Made by a program: the position numbers and the translations under genes
Part shown: positions 1 through 7,696 of the stretch, piece by piece
Layout of the letters: each line of letters opens with the position of its first letter
Numbering within the stretch: the stretch's first letter is position 1
Assembly (NCBI GenBank): GCA_017301995.1
Contig: JAFLEH010000002.1
Coordinates: forward strand, 36,839-100,838
Length of the DNA stretch: 64,000 bases
DNA from: Verrucomicrobiota bacterium
Lineage (GTDB): Bacteria > Verrucomicrobiota > Verrucomicrobiia > Verrucomicrobiales > Akkermansiaceae
Reading direction: 5' to 3'
Notes under the pieces: model-generated
Database searches by the model: none
Told to the model about the DNA's origin: nothing
The model's input: only the letters and a program-made list of their open reading frames with translations

Positions 1-2836
1 GGCCTAACATCGACCTTCGCCCTCGCCGCCGGAGCGACCAACAACACCATCGACGCCGGTTACTACGCTCCCGCGACCATCGGCGACTTCGTGTGGGACG
101 ACGCCAACGCCAACGGCCAACAGGACGTCGGCGAAACCGGCCTCGACGGCGTGACCGTCACCCTCTACCGCCCCGGTTTCGGCCCGGACGGCATTGCCGG
201 CAATGCGGATGACTCCGATGCCGTTGCCACCACCACCACTTCCGGTGGAGGTGCATACGGCTTCGCCGGCCTTCCGCCCGGAACCTATCAGGTGAACTTC
301 GGCACACTCGCCGGATACAACCGCACCCTCGCCGACAACGGCGCGGACGCCACCGATAGCGATGCCAACGCGGGCACCGGCCTAACATCGACCTTCGCCC
401 TCGCCGCCGGAGCGACCAACAACACCATCGACGCCGGTTACTACGCTCCCGCGACCATCGGCGACTTCGTGTGGGACGACGCCAACGCCAACGGCCAACA
501 GGACGGCGGCGAAACCGGCCTCGACGGCGTGACCGTCACCCTCTACCGTCCCGGTTTGGGCCCGGACGGCATTGCCGGCAATGCGGATGACTCCGATGCC
601 GTGGCCACTACCACCACTGCCGGTGGCGGCGCCTACGGCTTCACCGGCCTTCCGCCCGGAACCTATCAGGTGAACTTCGGCAGTCTCGGAGGATACAATC
701 GCACCCTCGCCGACAACGGCGCGGATGCGACCGACAGCGATGCCAATGCGGGCACGGGGCTAACGACGGCTTTCGCCCTCGCCGCGGGAGAGACCAACAA
801 CACCATCGACGCGGGCTACTACGCTCCCGCCACCATCGGCGACTTCGTGTGGGACGACGCCAACGCCAACGGCCAACAGGACGGCGGCGAAACCGGCCTC
901 GACGGCGTGACCGTCACCCTCTACCGCCCCGGTTTCGGACCCGACGGCATCCCCGGAAACGCGGATGACTCCGATGCGGTGGCCACCACCACCACTGCCG
1001 GTGGCGGCGCATACGGCTTCGCCAGTCTGCCGCCCGGAACCTATCAGGTGAACTTCGGCAGCCTCGGAGGATACAATCGCACCCTTGCCGACAACGGCGC
1101 GGACGCCACCGACAGCGACGCCGACGCGGGCACCGGTCTAACATCGACCTTCGCCCTCGCCGCCGGAGCGACCAACAACACCATCGACGCGGGCTACTAC
1201 GAGCCCGGAACCGTTTTCGGACATCTCTACATCGATGTGAACGGCAACGGTGCCCAGGATTCGGGCGAACCGGATCTAGCGGATGTGAATGTGGTGGTTA
1301 CCGATGTGAACGGCAATCCGCAGGTGGTGAGCACGGATTCGAACGGCGACTGGGCCGCCACGGTGCCGCCGGGAGCCACGACGGCCAATGTGGACGAAAC
1401 CGACCCGCAGTATCCAGTCGGCCACACCCAGACCGAGGGAGACGATCCCACCGGTGTCACCGCGGTTTCCGGAAACAATGTGGATGCCGGAAACGACGGC
1501 TATTTTCAGCCCGGATCTGTCACCGGCAGCGTGCTTGCCGATACCGACAATGACAACGATGGCGACATTTCCATCGGCGGGGTGACTCTAACCCTGTTGA
1601 ATTCGGTTGACGCCACCGTGGCCACAACAACAACGGCTCCGGACGGCAGCTACAGTTTCGCCAATCTGCCGCCCGGAACCTATCGGGTGGTCGAGACCCA
1701 GCCGTCCGGCTACCTCAGCGTGACCGACAAGGATGGAGGCAATCCGGATGAGATTCAGGGGATTGTGGTCGTGGCGGGAGGAGTCAACAGCGCGAATGAT
1801 TTCATCGAAGAGGAGCCCGGCGCGATCGCGGGTGCGGTCCTTGCCGATACGGACGGCAATGGCTCGGGAGATGTTGAGATCAGTGGTGTGACGCTCACCC
1901 TGTTGGATGCGGCAGGCGATCCTGTGGACGGAGATCCCAACACGCCGGGCACACAATTCGTAACATCCGTTACGGACAGCAAAGGCAACTACAACTTCAA
2001 CGACATTCCTCCGGGCACGTATGGTGTTCTGGAAACCCAGCCGGGAGGATATCTTAGCGTGTCGGACAAGGACGGCGGGGATCCGGACCGGATCCACCCG
2101 ATTGTTGTGCCTCCCGGCGGAACGAGTACAGGGAACAACTTTATCGAGGAACAACCCGCCACGATCGGAGACTTCGTGTGGGACGACGCCAACGCCAACG
2201 GCCAACAGGACGGCGGCGAAACCGGCCTCGACGGCGTGACCGTCACCCTCTACCGCCCAGGCTTCGGCCCGGATGGCATTGCCGGAAACGCCGATGACTC
2301 CGATGCCGTGGCGACCACCACCACTGCCGGTGGCGGCGCATACAGCTTCGCCAGTCTGCCGCCCGGAACCTATCAAATCAATTTCGGCACGCTCGCCGGC
2401 TACAGTCGCACCCTCGCCGACAACGGCGCGGACGCCACCGACAGCGATGCCAACGCGGGCACCGGCCTGACCGGCAACATCGTCCTCGCTGCTGGTGCCA
2501 CCAATAACACGATTGACGCCGGCTACTATCAGCCCGGAACCGTTTTCGGACATCTCTACATCAATGTGAACGGCAATGGTGCCCAGGATTCGGGCGAACC
2601 GGATCTAGCGGATGTGAATGTGGTGGTTACCGATGTGAACGGCAATCCGCAGGTGGTGAGCACGGATTCGAACGGCGACTGGGCCGCCACGGTGCCGCCG
2701 GGAGCCACGACGGCCAATGTGGACGAAACCGACCCGCAGTATCCGGTGGGCTATACCCAGACAGAGGGAGACGATCCCACCGATGTCACCGCGGTTTCCG
2801 GAAACAATGTGGATGCCGGAAACGACGGCTACTTCC
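1..2836 (+). repeat. 378-bp tandem DNA repeats inside the surface-protein gene
   Basis: Near-identical 378-bp (126-codon) units begin at 73, 451 and 829, and a detached fourth copy begins at 2158. Bases 1-72 are the end of a further unit and match 379-450, so the array continues to the left. A second repeat type of about 305 bp occurs at about 1204-1509 and 2533-2835 with only scattered substitutions. DNA-level identity this high suggests recent expansion or gene conversion, and variable copy number between strains is expected. Confidence 0.9.
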
Positions 2837-4662
2837 TGTCCGCTTCCCTCGGTGACTGCGTTTGGATGGATCTGGACAAGGACGGCGTGCAGAACGACGG
2901 ACCCGCCTCCGGCGCCAACGGCGTGACCGTGGAGCTGCTAGACGGATCGGGCGCGGTGATCGCCACCACCGCCACCGCCGACGACGGCTCTGGAAATCCC
3001 GGCTTCTATCACTTCGGAAACCTCGCGCCCGGCACCTACTCGGTTAGGTTCACGCTGCCCGACGGCGTGGTCTTCGCTTGGCATAACGGCAGCCTCTCCG
3101 CCACGGACAACTCCGACCCCGACCGCACCACCGGAGAAACCGCGCAGATCACCCTATCAGCCGGCGACAACATAACCTATCTGGACGCCGGCCTGAAATG
3201 TCCCGACACCTGGGCGGATTGGAAACAGCTCCATCCCGGAGAAGATGCAACCGGCAACCTCGACGCGGACGCCTACGGCAACTTCGCCGAATACGCCTTC
3301 GCCATGCCCGACGGCGGCACCGGCAGCCCGCACCTCGACGCCACCGCCTGGATCATCCGGCCCTCCACGCTGGCCCCCGGCACCCTCGAGGCCGTCTTCG
3401 TCCGCCCAACCGGATGGAACACCGGACTCGCCCAGGGTGCGGTGACCTACACCCTCCAATACGCCGCCTCCATCGGCAACCCCACCGTTTGGCAAAGCGT
3501 CACCATCGATCTGACCAACGCCACCGTCGCCGACAACGGCGACTGTACCGAAACGGTCGTCATCCACGACCTGGAAACCCTGACCGGCCTGACCGGTGGC
3601 ACCGGCGTCGTGCGCATCGAGGCCACCCAGAGCGATCCGACCGGCCCCGACAGCGGTGCCACAACCCACAGCGAGCCCGAAGGCTGGACCGAGACCCCGC
3701 TGGAGCGCTGCTGCCAGACCTACGGCACGCCCTATCAGCGCGAAACGGTTTTCACCGGCACCGTGGGCGCGGTTTCCGGACAGGATTTGGCCTTCACCGG
3801 CCAGGATCTGACCGGCTTGCTCCTGCCCGGTGTGTCCTACTACGCCGAGGTTCTATCCGGCGACAACTCCGGCCAGCGCTTCGACGTGGCCGCCACTGGA
3901 GACGGGACCGTCACTCTGGCCACCGATGCGGATATCCTCTCCGCCGCGCCGCCGTTCAACACCCTCTCCACCGTTCCGGCCTCCCTGGCGGGAGACATCA
4001 TCGCCATCCGTCCGCACTGGACGCTCGGCGGCCTGTTCCCCGCCGCCGGGCTGGTGGCGTCCGGCGCCAACACCACCGCCGACCAGGTGCAGACCTACGC
4101 CGCCGGAGCCTGGACCACCTACTGGCTCTACGACCTCGGCGACGCCGATCCCGCCACCGCCCGCTGGGTGAAAACCGGCGATCCGACGCTGGCCGACGCC
4201 GGCGGCGCGGTCATCCCGCCCGGCCAGGGGATGTTCTTCACCAAGCGCGTTTCCGCCGCAGCCCTCCTTACCTACGGTGAAATCCGGACCAACCCGTTCG
4301 TCCGGCCGCTGGCCACCGGCGCCCAGAGCAACCTTGTTTCCGGCGGCTATCCCGTGGACCAGAGCCCCGTCGGCCGCGAGCTGACCACCGCCGAGGGCTT
4401 CCTCGGAACGAAGGACTTCAAGACCGCCGACTCCATCTTCGTCTGGCAGAACGACGCCAGCCCGCCGTTCAACTCCGGCTACGACACCTACTGGCTGCTC
4501 AACAGCACCACGCCGCAAGCGCTCGACCGCTGGGTCAAACAGGGAGATCCCACCATCACTCCCAGAGACAACTCCGTTCTACTCGAATACGACCGCGCCG
4601 TGTTCCTGCGCACCGCCGCCGACCAGACCGGCTACAAAACCGCCGCCCCCTGGACGCCCTAA
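1..4662 (+). CDS. SdrD/Cna-B repeat surface protein, 5' end outside window
   Basis: The reading frame is open from base 1, so the first ATG (base 91) is internal and the gene starts upstream. The visible 1553 codons hold a mosaic of SdrD B-like beta-sandwich repeats: units starting with a TIGDFVWDDANANG motif and containing LPPGTYQVNF, two units with VFGHLYIDVNGNGAQDSGEPDL, and two ADTDxxxGD units with ETQPxGYLSV. The acidic DxNxNG loops look Ca2+-binding. From about base 3190 the protein changes to a non-repetitive C-terminal region (TWADWKQLHPGEDATGNLDADAYGNFAEYAF, here split: TWADWKQLHPG then NFAEYAF) that resembles lineage-specific Verrucomicrobium paralogues (TIGR02597-like, from memory). 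I see no LPXTG, PEP-CTERM or membrane anchor at the end. Role inferred: cell-surface or secreted adhesin/structural protein. Confidence 0.85.
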   Translation, partial: GLTSTFALAAGATNNTIDAGYYAPATIGDFVWDDANANGQQDVGETGLDGVTVTLYRPGFGPDGIAGNADDSDAVATTTTSGGGAYGFAGLPPGTYQVNFGTLAGYNRTLADNGADATDSDANAGTGLTSTFALAAGATNNTIDAGYYAPATIGDFVWDDANANGQQDGGETGLDGVTVTLYRPGLGPDGIAGNADDSDAVATTTTAGGGAYGFTGLPPGTYQVNFGSLGGYNRTLADNGADATDSDANAGTGLTTAFALAAGETNNTIDAGYYAPATIGDFVWDDANANGQQDGGETGLDGVTVTLYRPGFGPDGIPGNADDSDAVATTTTAGGGAYGFASLPPGTYQVNFGSLGGYNRTLADNGADATDSDADAGTGLTSTFALAAGATNNTIDAGYYEPGTVFGHLYIDVNGNGAQDSGEPDLADVNVVVTDVNGNPQVVSTDSNGDWAATVPPGATTANVDETDPQYPVGHTQTEGDDPTGVTAVSGNNVDAGNDGYFQPGSVTGSVLADTDNDNDGDISIGGVTLTLLNSVDATVATTTTAPDGSYSFANLPPGTYRVVETQPSGYLSVTDKDGGNPDEIQGIVVVAGGVNSANDFIEEEPGAIAGAVLADTDGNGSGDVEISGVTLTLLDAAGDPVDGDPNTPGTQFVTSVTDSKGNYNFNDIPPGTYGVLETQPGGYLSVSDKDGGDPDRIHPIVVPPGGTSTGNNFIEEQPATIGDFVWDDANANGQQDGGETGLDGVTVTLYRPGFGPDGIAGNADDSDAVATTTTAGGGAYSFASLPPGTYQINFGTLAGYSRTLADNGADATDSDANAGTGLTGNIVLAAGATNNTIDAGYYQPGTVFGHLYINVNGNGAQDSGEPDLADVNVVVTDVNGNPQVVSTDSNGDWAATVPPGATTANVDETDPQYPVGYTQTEGDDPTDVTAVSGNNVDAGNDGYFLSASLGDCVWMDLDKDGVQNDGPASGANGVTVELLDGSGAVIATTATADDGSGNPGFYHFGNLAPGTYSVRFTLPDGVVFAWHNGSLSATDNSDPDRTTGETAQITLSAGDNITYLDAGLKCPDTWADWKQLHPGEDATGNLDADAYGNFAEYAFAMPDGGTGSPHLDATAWIIRPSTLAPGTLEAVFVRPTGWNTGLAQGAVTYTLQYAASIGNPTVWQSVTIDLTNATVADNGDCTETVVIHDLETLTGLTGGTGVVRIEATQSDPTGPDSGATTHSEPEGWTETPLERCCQTYGTPYQRETVFTGTVGAVSGQDLAFTGQDLTGLLLPGVSYYAEVLSGDNSGQRFDVAATGDGTVTLATDADILSAAPPFNTLSTVPASLAGDIIAIRPHWTLGGLFPAAGLVASGANTTADQVQTYAAGAWTTYWLYDLGDADPATARWVKTGDPTLADAGGAVIPPGQGMFFTKRVSAAALLTYGEIRTNPFVRPLATGAQSNLVSGGYPVDQSPVGRELTTAEGFLGTKDFKTADSIFVWQNDASPPFNSGYDTYWLLNSTTPQALDRWVKQGDPTITPRDNSVLLEYDRAVFLRTAADQTGYKTAAPWTP

Positions 4663-4704
4663 CACCCTCAGGCCCGCAACATTCCGGACTCACCCATTTT
4701 CACC

Positions 4705-5382
4705 ATGAAAACGACGATCACCCGCTTCCTCGCCTGCGCGGCCCTTCTAACCGCCGCCGCCAATGCCCAGACCATCAACTGGGGCAGCGAGGTCTTCAGT
4801 AACCTGAGCGACAGCAACGGTCTGACCCTCGACGACCTCTACGTCTTCGAACTCGGCACCTTCGATCCCGGCCTGGACCCCGCCGCCGAGCCGCTCTCGA
4901 CCAATCTTGATTCCTGGCTCAACCACTGGAACGTCTTCGACCGCGCCAGCTACAACGAGTCGCTCGGCTACTTCACCGGCACCGTGGAAATGACCGACGA
5001 CGGCCTCAGCAACAGCCCCTGGCTCAATGCCGACATCCCCAGCTTCGAGGGGCTCAACGCCTACCTCTGGATCCGCAAGGGCGACACCCCCGTGCCCGGC
5101 AGCGAATGGCTCGTCGTGCGCGCCGCCGACTGGACCTTCCCCACCGCCATCCCCGGCTGCTGCGACAACACCCTGCCCGTCGAATGGTCGGTGAGCGACC
5201 TGACCGGCTCCGACACCCCCGCCTGGGGCGCGCAGGGTCCGGTCATCGGCCCCGGCGTTTACACCGACCCGGGCTCCCACACCCTCCAGACCTACACCTT
5301 CCCGTTGGTTCCCGAACCCGCCACCGCCCTGCTGCTCCCGATCCTCGCCCTAACCACCGCCTTCCGCCGCGGGAGGGATTGA
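4705..5382 (+). CDS. PEP-CTERM sorted exported protein
   Basis: 225 residues. The N-terminus is a signal peptide (MKTTITRFLACAALLTAAANAQ). The C-terminus is a classical PEP-CTERM tripartite signal: VPEP, a hydrophobic stretch ATALLLPILALTTAF, and the basic tail RRGRD. Known biology: exosortase (EpsH/XrtA type) recognises and processes such tails in Gram-negative bacteria that make exopolysaccharide. The middle is acidic and rich in Trp, Asp and Gly with no family I recognise; a pair of Cys (GCC) is present. It lies 42 bp downstream of the giant repeat protein on the same strand, so the two may be co-expressed surface components. No exosortase gene is in the window. Confidence 0.85.
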   Translation: MKTTITRFLACAALLTAAANAQTINWGSEVFSNLSDSNGLTLDDLYVFELGTFDPGLDPAAEPLSTNLDSWLNHWNVFDRASYNESLGYFTGTVEMTDDGLSNSPWLNADIPSFEGLNAYLWIRKGDTPVPGSEWLVVRAADWTFPTAIPGCCDNTLPVEWSVSDLTGSDTPAWGAQGPVIGPGVYTDPGSHTLQTYTFPLVPEPATALLLPILALTTAFRRGRD

Positions 5383-5410
5383 TCCTAAATGGGAAGATGG
5401 AACCGCAACC

Positions 5411-5432
5411 GGAGCGGAGATAGACCGCCTCC
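5411..5432. terminator. Possible bidirectional stem-loop
   Basis: GGAGCGG and CCGCCTCC can pair with a one-base bulge around a 7-base loop. The site lies between the convergent ends of the PEP-CTERM gene and the aldolase gene. There is no U-tract, so this is a weak call. Confidence 0.25.
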
Positions 5433-5466
5433 ACATTCGTGTCCGTTTACGTTCATTCGCGGTTTT
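5431..5466 (-). repeat. Dispersed 36-bp intergenic repeat, copy 1
   Basis: Read on the minus strand, this segment begins AAAACCGCGAATGAACG. The same 17 bases start a segment at 13790 on the plus strand, and similarity continues over about 36 bases (ACxCGAAT core). Both copies are intergenic. Similar GAATGAACGCGAAT strings are, from memory, common between genes in Verrucomicrobia. Confidence 0.5.
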
Positions 5467-5488
5467 CAGGTTGATAGAGGGGAGGGCG

Positions 5489-6160
5489 TCAACCGCGCGC
5501 CGCCGCCAAAGCGGCTTGGGTCAGGCGGGTGATCTCCGCCCAGTTTCCGGCGGCCACGAGGGATTTGTCCACCATCCACGATCCACCGACCGCCGCGACG
5601 ATCGGCAGTTTCAGATAGTCGGTTAGATTGTCCGCCGTCACGCCTCCGGTGGGAATGAAGCGCACGCCGGTGTGGGCGTAGGGCCCCGCGAGGGCCTTGA
5701 GCATCGCCGGTCCTCCCGCGTTTCCCGCTGGGAAAAATTTCAGCACCTTGCAGCCCAGCGCCATCGCTTGTTCGACTTCCGAGGGGGTCATCACGCCCGG
5801 CGCGAATCCGAGTCCGCACTCGCGCGCGGTTTCGACGATCCGCGGATTGAGTCCCGGCGCAAGGCCGAAAACCGCGCCAGCGTCCCGCGCGCGGCGGACT
5901 TGGTCGGGTTCCAACAAGGTGCCCGCCCCCAACAAAATCTGCGGAAAACGGGTGGCGATCCGCCGGATGGCTCCTGCGGCGGCGGCGGTGCGGAAGGTGA
6001 TTTCCATCACTTCCAGGCCGCCCGCGATGAGGGCTTCGGCCAGGGGTTCGGCATCTTCCTCGCGGTCGAGAACCACCACGGGAACAATACGGGCGCTTGC
6101 GATACGGTCGAGCATGGGACCGCGAGCATCCGTGCCGGGGCGGGCCGCGGTCAAGGCCAA
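5489..6160 (-). CDS. eda: KDPG/KHG aldolase
   Basis: Bifunctional 2-dehydro-3-deoxy-phosphogluconate / 4-hydroxy-2-oxoglutarate aldolase, a class I Schiff-base aldolase. It cleaves KDPG to pyruvate and glyceraldehyde 3-phosphate in the Entner-Doudoroff and uronate routes. The catalytic Glu is in VMEITFRT (E53) and the Schiff-base Lys in CKVLKFFPA (K142); the TIM-barrel phosphate site is in FIPTGGV and AVGGSWMV. Length of 223 residues fits the family (about 205-215) with a short N-terminal extension. A second Met (MLDRIASARIVPVV, start near 6115) is an equally plausible start. It lies 16 bp downstream of gmk on the same strand. No KDG kinase or dehydratase is adjacent. Confidence 0.93.
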   Translation of the reverse strand: MALTAARPGTDARGPMLDRIASARIVPVVVLDREEDAEPLAEALIAGGLEVMEITFRTAAAAGAIRRIATRFPQILLGAGTLLEPDQVRRARDAGAVFGLAPGLNPRIVETARECGLGFAPGVMTPSEVEQAMALGCKVLKFFPAGNAGGPAMLKALAGPYAHTGVRFIPTGGVTADNLTDYLKLPIVAAVGGSWMVDKSLVAAGNWAEITRLTQAALAAARG

Positions 6161-6176
6161 GTTGGTCGGAAGCGCG

Positions 6177-6779
6177 TCAGGCGCCGTTCAATCTGGAAAC
6201 CCGCAGCCGCTCGGCCACCACCAGCGCCTTGAACCGCATGTAGTCCTCCTCGCGGGTGGAGGAAAGCAACCGGTAGGTGTATTCCGGCCAGTGGTGCATT
6301 TCTTCGAGCGCGTTTTTCATCCGCAGGGCGATCACTTCGTCGCTATCGGTGGCGCGGCCGGCCAACCTTGCGTGGAGTTCGTGCTCGCTGGGCGGCATGA
6401 CGAACAGGTCCACCCGCGAGCGGACGATCGCCGGATCCGCGCAGGCCCGGACCTGTGCCGCGCCCTGCACGTCGATGTCCATCACCACGTCGGTCCCGGC
6501 GGCGAGGTAGCCGAGCACTTCCGTGCGCAGCGTCCCGTAGAAATTCCCGTGTACCTGCGCGTGCTCCAGAAACTCTCCGGCCGCGAGTTTGGCCTCGAAC
6601 GCCTCTATGGTCAGGAAATGATAGTCCTCGCCGTTCTTTTCCCCCGGACGAGGCGCGCGGGTGGTGCAGGAAATCGAATAGTGCGCCTCCCGCTCGTCGG
6701 ATAGGCGGTGACAGAGGGTGGTCTTCCCCGACCCCGAGGGGCCGGAAACAACGAGAAGGATGCCTGTGCGGTCGGACAT
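6177..6779 (-). CDS. gmk: Guanylate kinase
   Basis: Phosphorylates GMP to GDP using ATP; cytoplasmic and essential for GTP supply. The P-loop GPSGSGKTT lies at residues 13-21. The GMP-binding region with ISCTTRAPRPGE and GEDYHF follows, then the lid region and MDIDVQGAAQVR. 200 residues, the normal family length. The open frame extends about 300 bases further upstream, but that part translates the REP-like repeat and is not homologous to Gmk, so the start is placed at MSDRTGILLVVSG. The upstream region to the next gene holds the repeat described below. Confidence 0.95.
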   Translation of the reverse strand: MSDRTGILLVVSGPSGSGKTTLCHRLSDEREAHYSISCTTRAPRPGEKNGEDYHFLTIEAFEAKLAAGEFLEHAQVHGNFYGTLRTEVLGYLAAGTDVVMDIDVQGAAQVRACADPAIVRSRVDLFVMPPSEHELHARLAGRATDSDEVIALRMKNALEEMHHWPEYTYRLLSSTREEDYMRFKALVVAERLRVSRLNGA

Positions 6780-6908
6780 GCGCCGAGTATGCCGTTTCCC
6801 CCGCCGGGCGAAAGCAGAAACCACCGACCCGGCCGAGGGAATGTCCGGGGAGGCGGGATTCGAGAATCCAGAGGCCAGAGACCAGTGGACGGATAAAGCG
6901 CGTTGCCC

Positions 6909-7099
6909 GTAGCCGCGCTCGTGAGAGCGTGGCTGCCCAAGGTCCCGCGCGCCCCCGGGCCACCTTCTTACGAAGGCGGCTACCTTCGTCTTCCCCAAGA
7001 ACCAACAACAAATATCACATGACCACATCCCCCCTTGACACCCTGCTCCGGAACGGCTAGAAACCCATCCATGAACCCGGCACAAACCGCACGTTCCCC
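6909..7099 (+). repeat. REP-pair plus promoter block, copy A
   Basis: About 190 bp closely matching 10164-10356 in the same orientation. The first 76 bp (6909-6984) form an imperfect inverted pair bounded by GTAGCCGC and GCGGCTAC. Each arm is itself a hairpin: CGCTC-GTGA-GAGCG at 6916-6929, and CTTCTTACGAAG near 6965-6976. This is REP/BIME architecture. The rest is an AAC/CAA-rich stretch, then a promoter-like block and ATGAACCCGGC. It sits between gmk and the small ORF at 7164. No transposase gene is present to explain it. Confidence 0.85.
7035..7071 (+). promoter_or_regulatory. Sigma70-like promoter in repeat copy A, apparently leaderless
   Basis: TTGACA at 7035-7040, a 17-bp spacer, and TAGAAA at 7058-7063. 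An ATG follows at 7071, only 7 bp beyond the -10 hexamer, so transcription would start at or next to the start codon. That ATG opens a 10-codon frame ending at 7103. The same spacing and hexamers occur in copy B, which is the main support. Confidence 0.5.
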
Positions 7100-7163
7100 A
7101 TGATATGGAGCTATTTTCAACACGCTGCAGACTGAAGGATCGGGCGCTTCCTGGGTTGGCGTT

Positions 7164-7553
7164 TTGCGGTCTTTTGGTGGGGGTCTTGATTCAGGCAAGT
7201 CAGTCCGCCTTCATCGGATTTGGGATTTTCTGGAGTTGACGTTTCATCTGATGCTTGCGGGCTGGATGTTCTATTTGACGGTAGGTGGCAGGTCCGCGCA
7301 ATGGACGATCACCCGAGGACCATTCGGAATCCGAATGGATAGGGACGGAAATGTCCTCTTCGAAGGTTCTCCGGATCACTTGGAGGTTGTGAGCGAAGAC
7401 CGCGGCGTAATGGTCTTCCGGTCGGCGGATGGTTTCACATTTGAGTTTCCCAGAAGGAGAGTGTTTCACCCGATTCTCTCCGAGATCGAACATCGACACC
7501 AACCCAATGGCGAACGGTCATGCCAGGCGGCGGGCGATAGCGTCTCCGGTTGA
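7164..7553 (+). CDS. Small hypothetical protein with hydrophobic N-terminus
   Basis: I do not recognise this family. From the TTG at 7164 it would be 129 residues; an ATG at 7251 (MLAGWMFYLTVGG) is an alternative start in the same frame. The N-terminal part contains a hydrophobic segment (FLELTFHLMLAGWMFYLTV) that could be a membrane anchor or signal. The following region (WTITRGPFGIRMDRDGNVLF, VMVFRSADGFTFEFPRRR) has a beta-strand-like alternating pattern and normal composition, so it is probably translated. The stop at 7551-7553 lies 143 bp before the DUF6288-type gene. Neither possible start has a good ribosome-binding site. Confidence 0.45.
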   Translation: MRSFGGGLDSGKSVRLHRIWDFLELTFHLMLAGWMFYLTVGGRSAQWTITRGPFGIRMDRDGNVLFEGSPDHLEVVSEDRGVMVFRSADGFTFEFPRRRVFHPILSEIEHRHQPNGERSCQAAGDSVSG

Positions 7554-7696
7554 ATCGGAGTTGCCTCGGTAGCGTTCCGTCCCTAACCGAAATGAAAATA
7601 CCCATCGCGGCCCTGAATGATCCCGTGGATCGGAGCCGTATAACGGGGTTTCCCGGCTCCGGTTCCCGTCATCTTTTCCCCGTTGCCTGCTCCGCT

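Noticed and set aside
1588..2553. 321-codon open frame on the minus strand
   Set aside because: It is antisense to the repeat protein and reflects its repetitive codon pattern; the translation is low-complexity and resembles nothing known.
3198..4280. 360-codon plus-strand frame
   Set aside because: Extremely Arg/Pro-rich translation in an alternative frame of the surface-protein gene; a shadow of high GC content.
6780..7085. Upstream extension of guanylate kinase
   Set aside because: The extension translates the REP-like block and lacks homology to the family.
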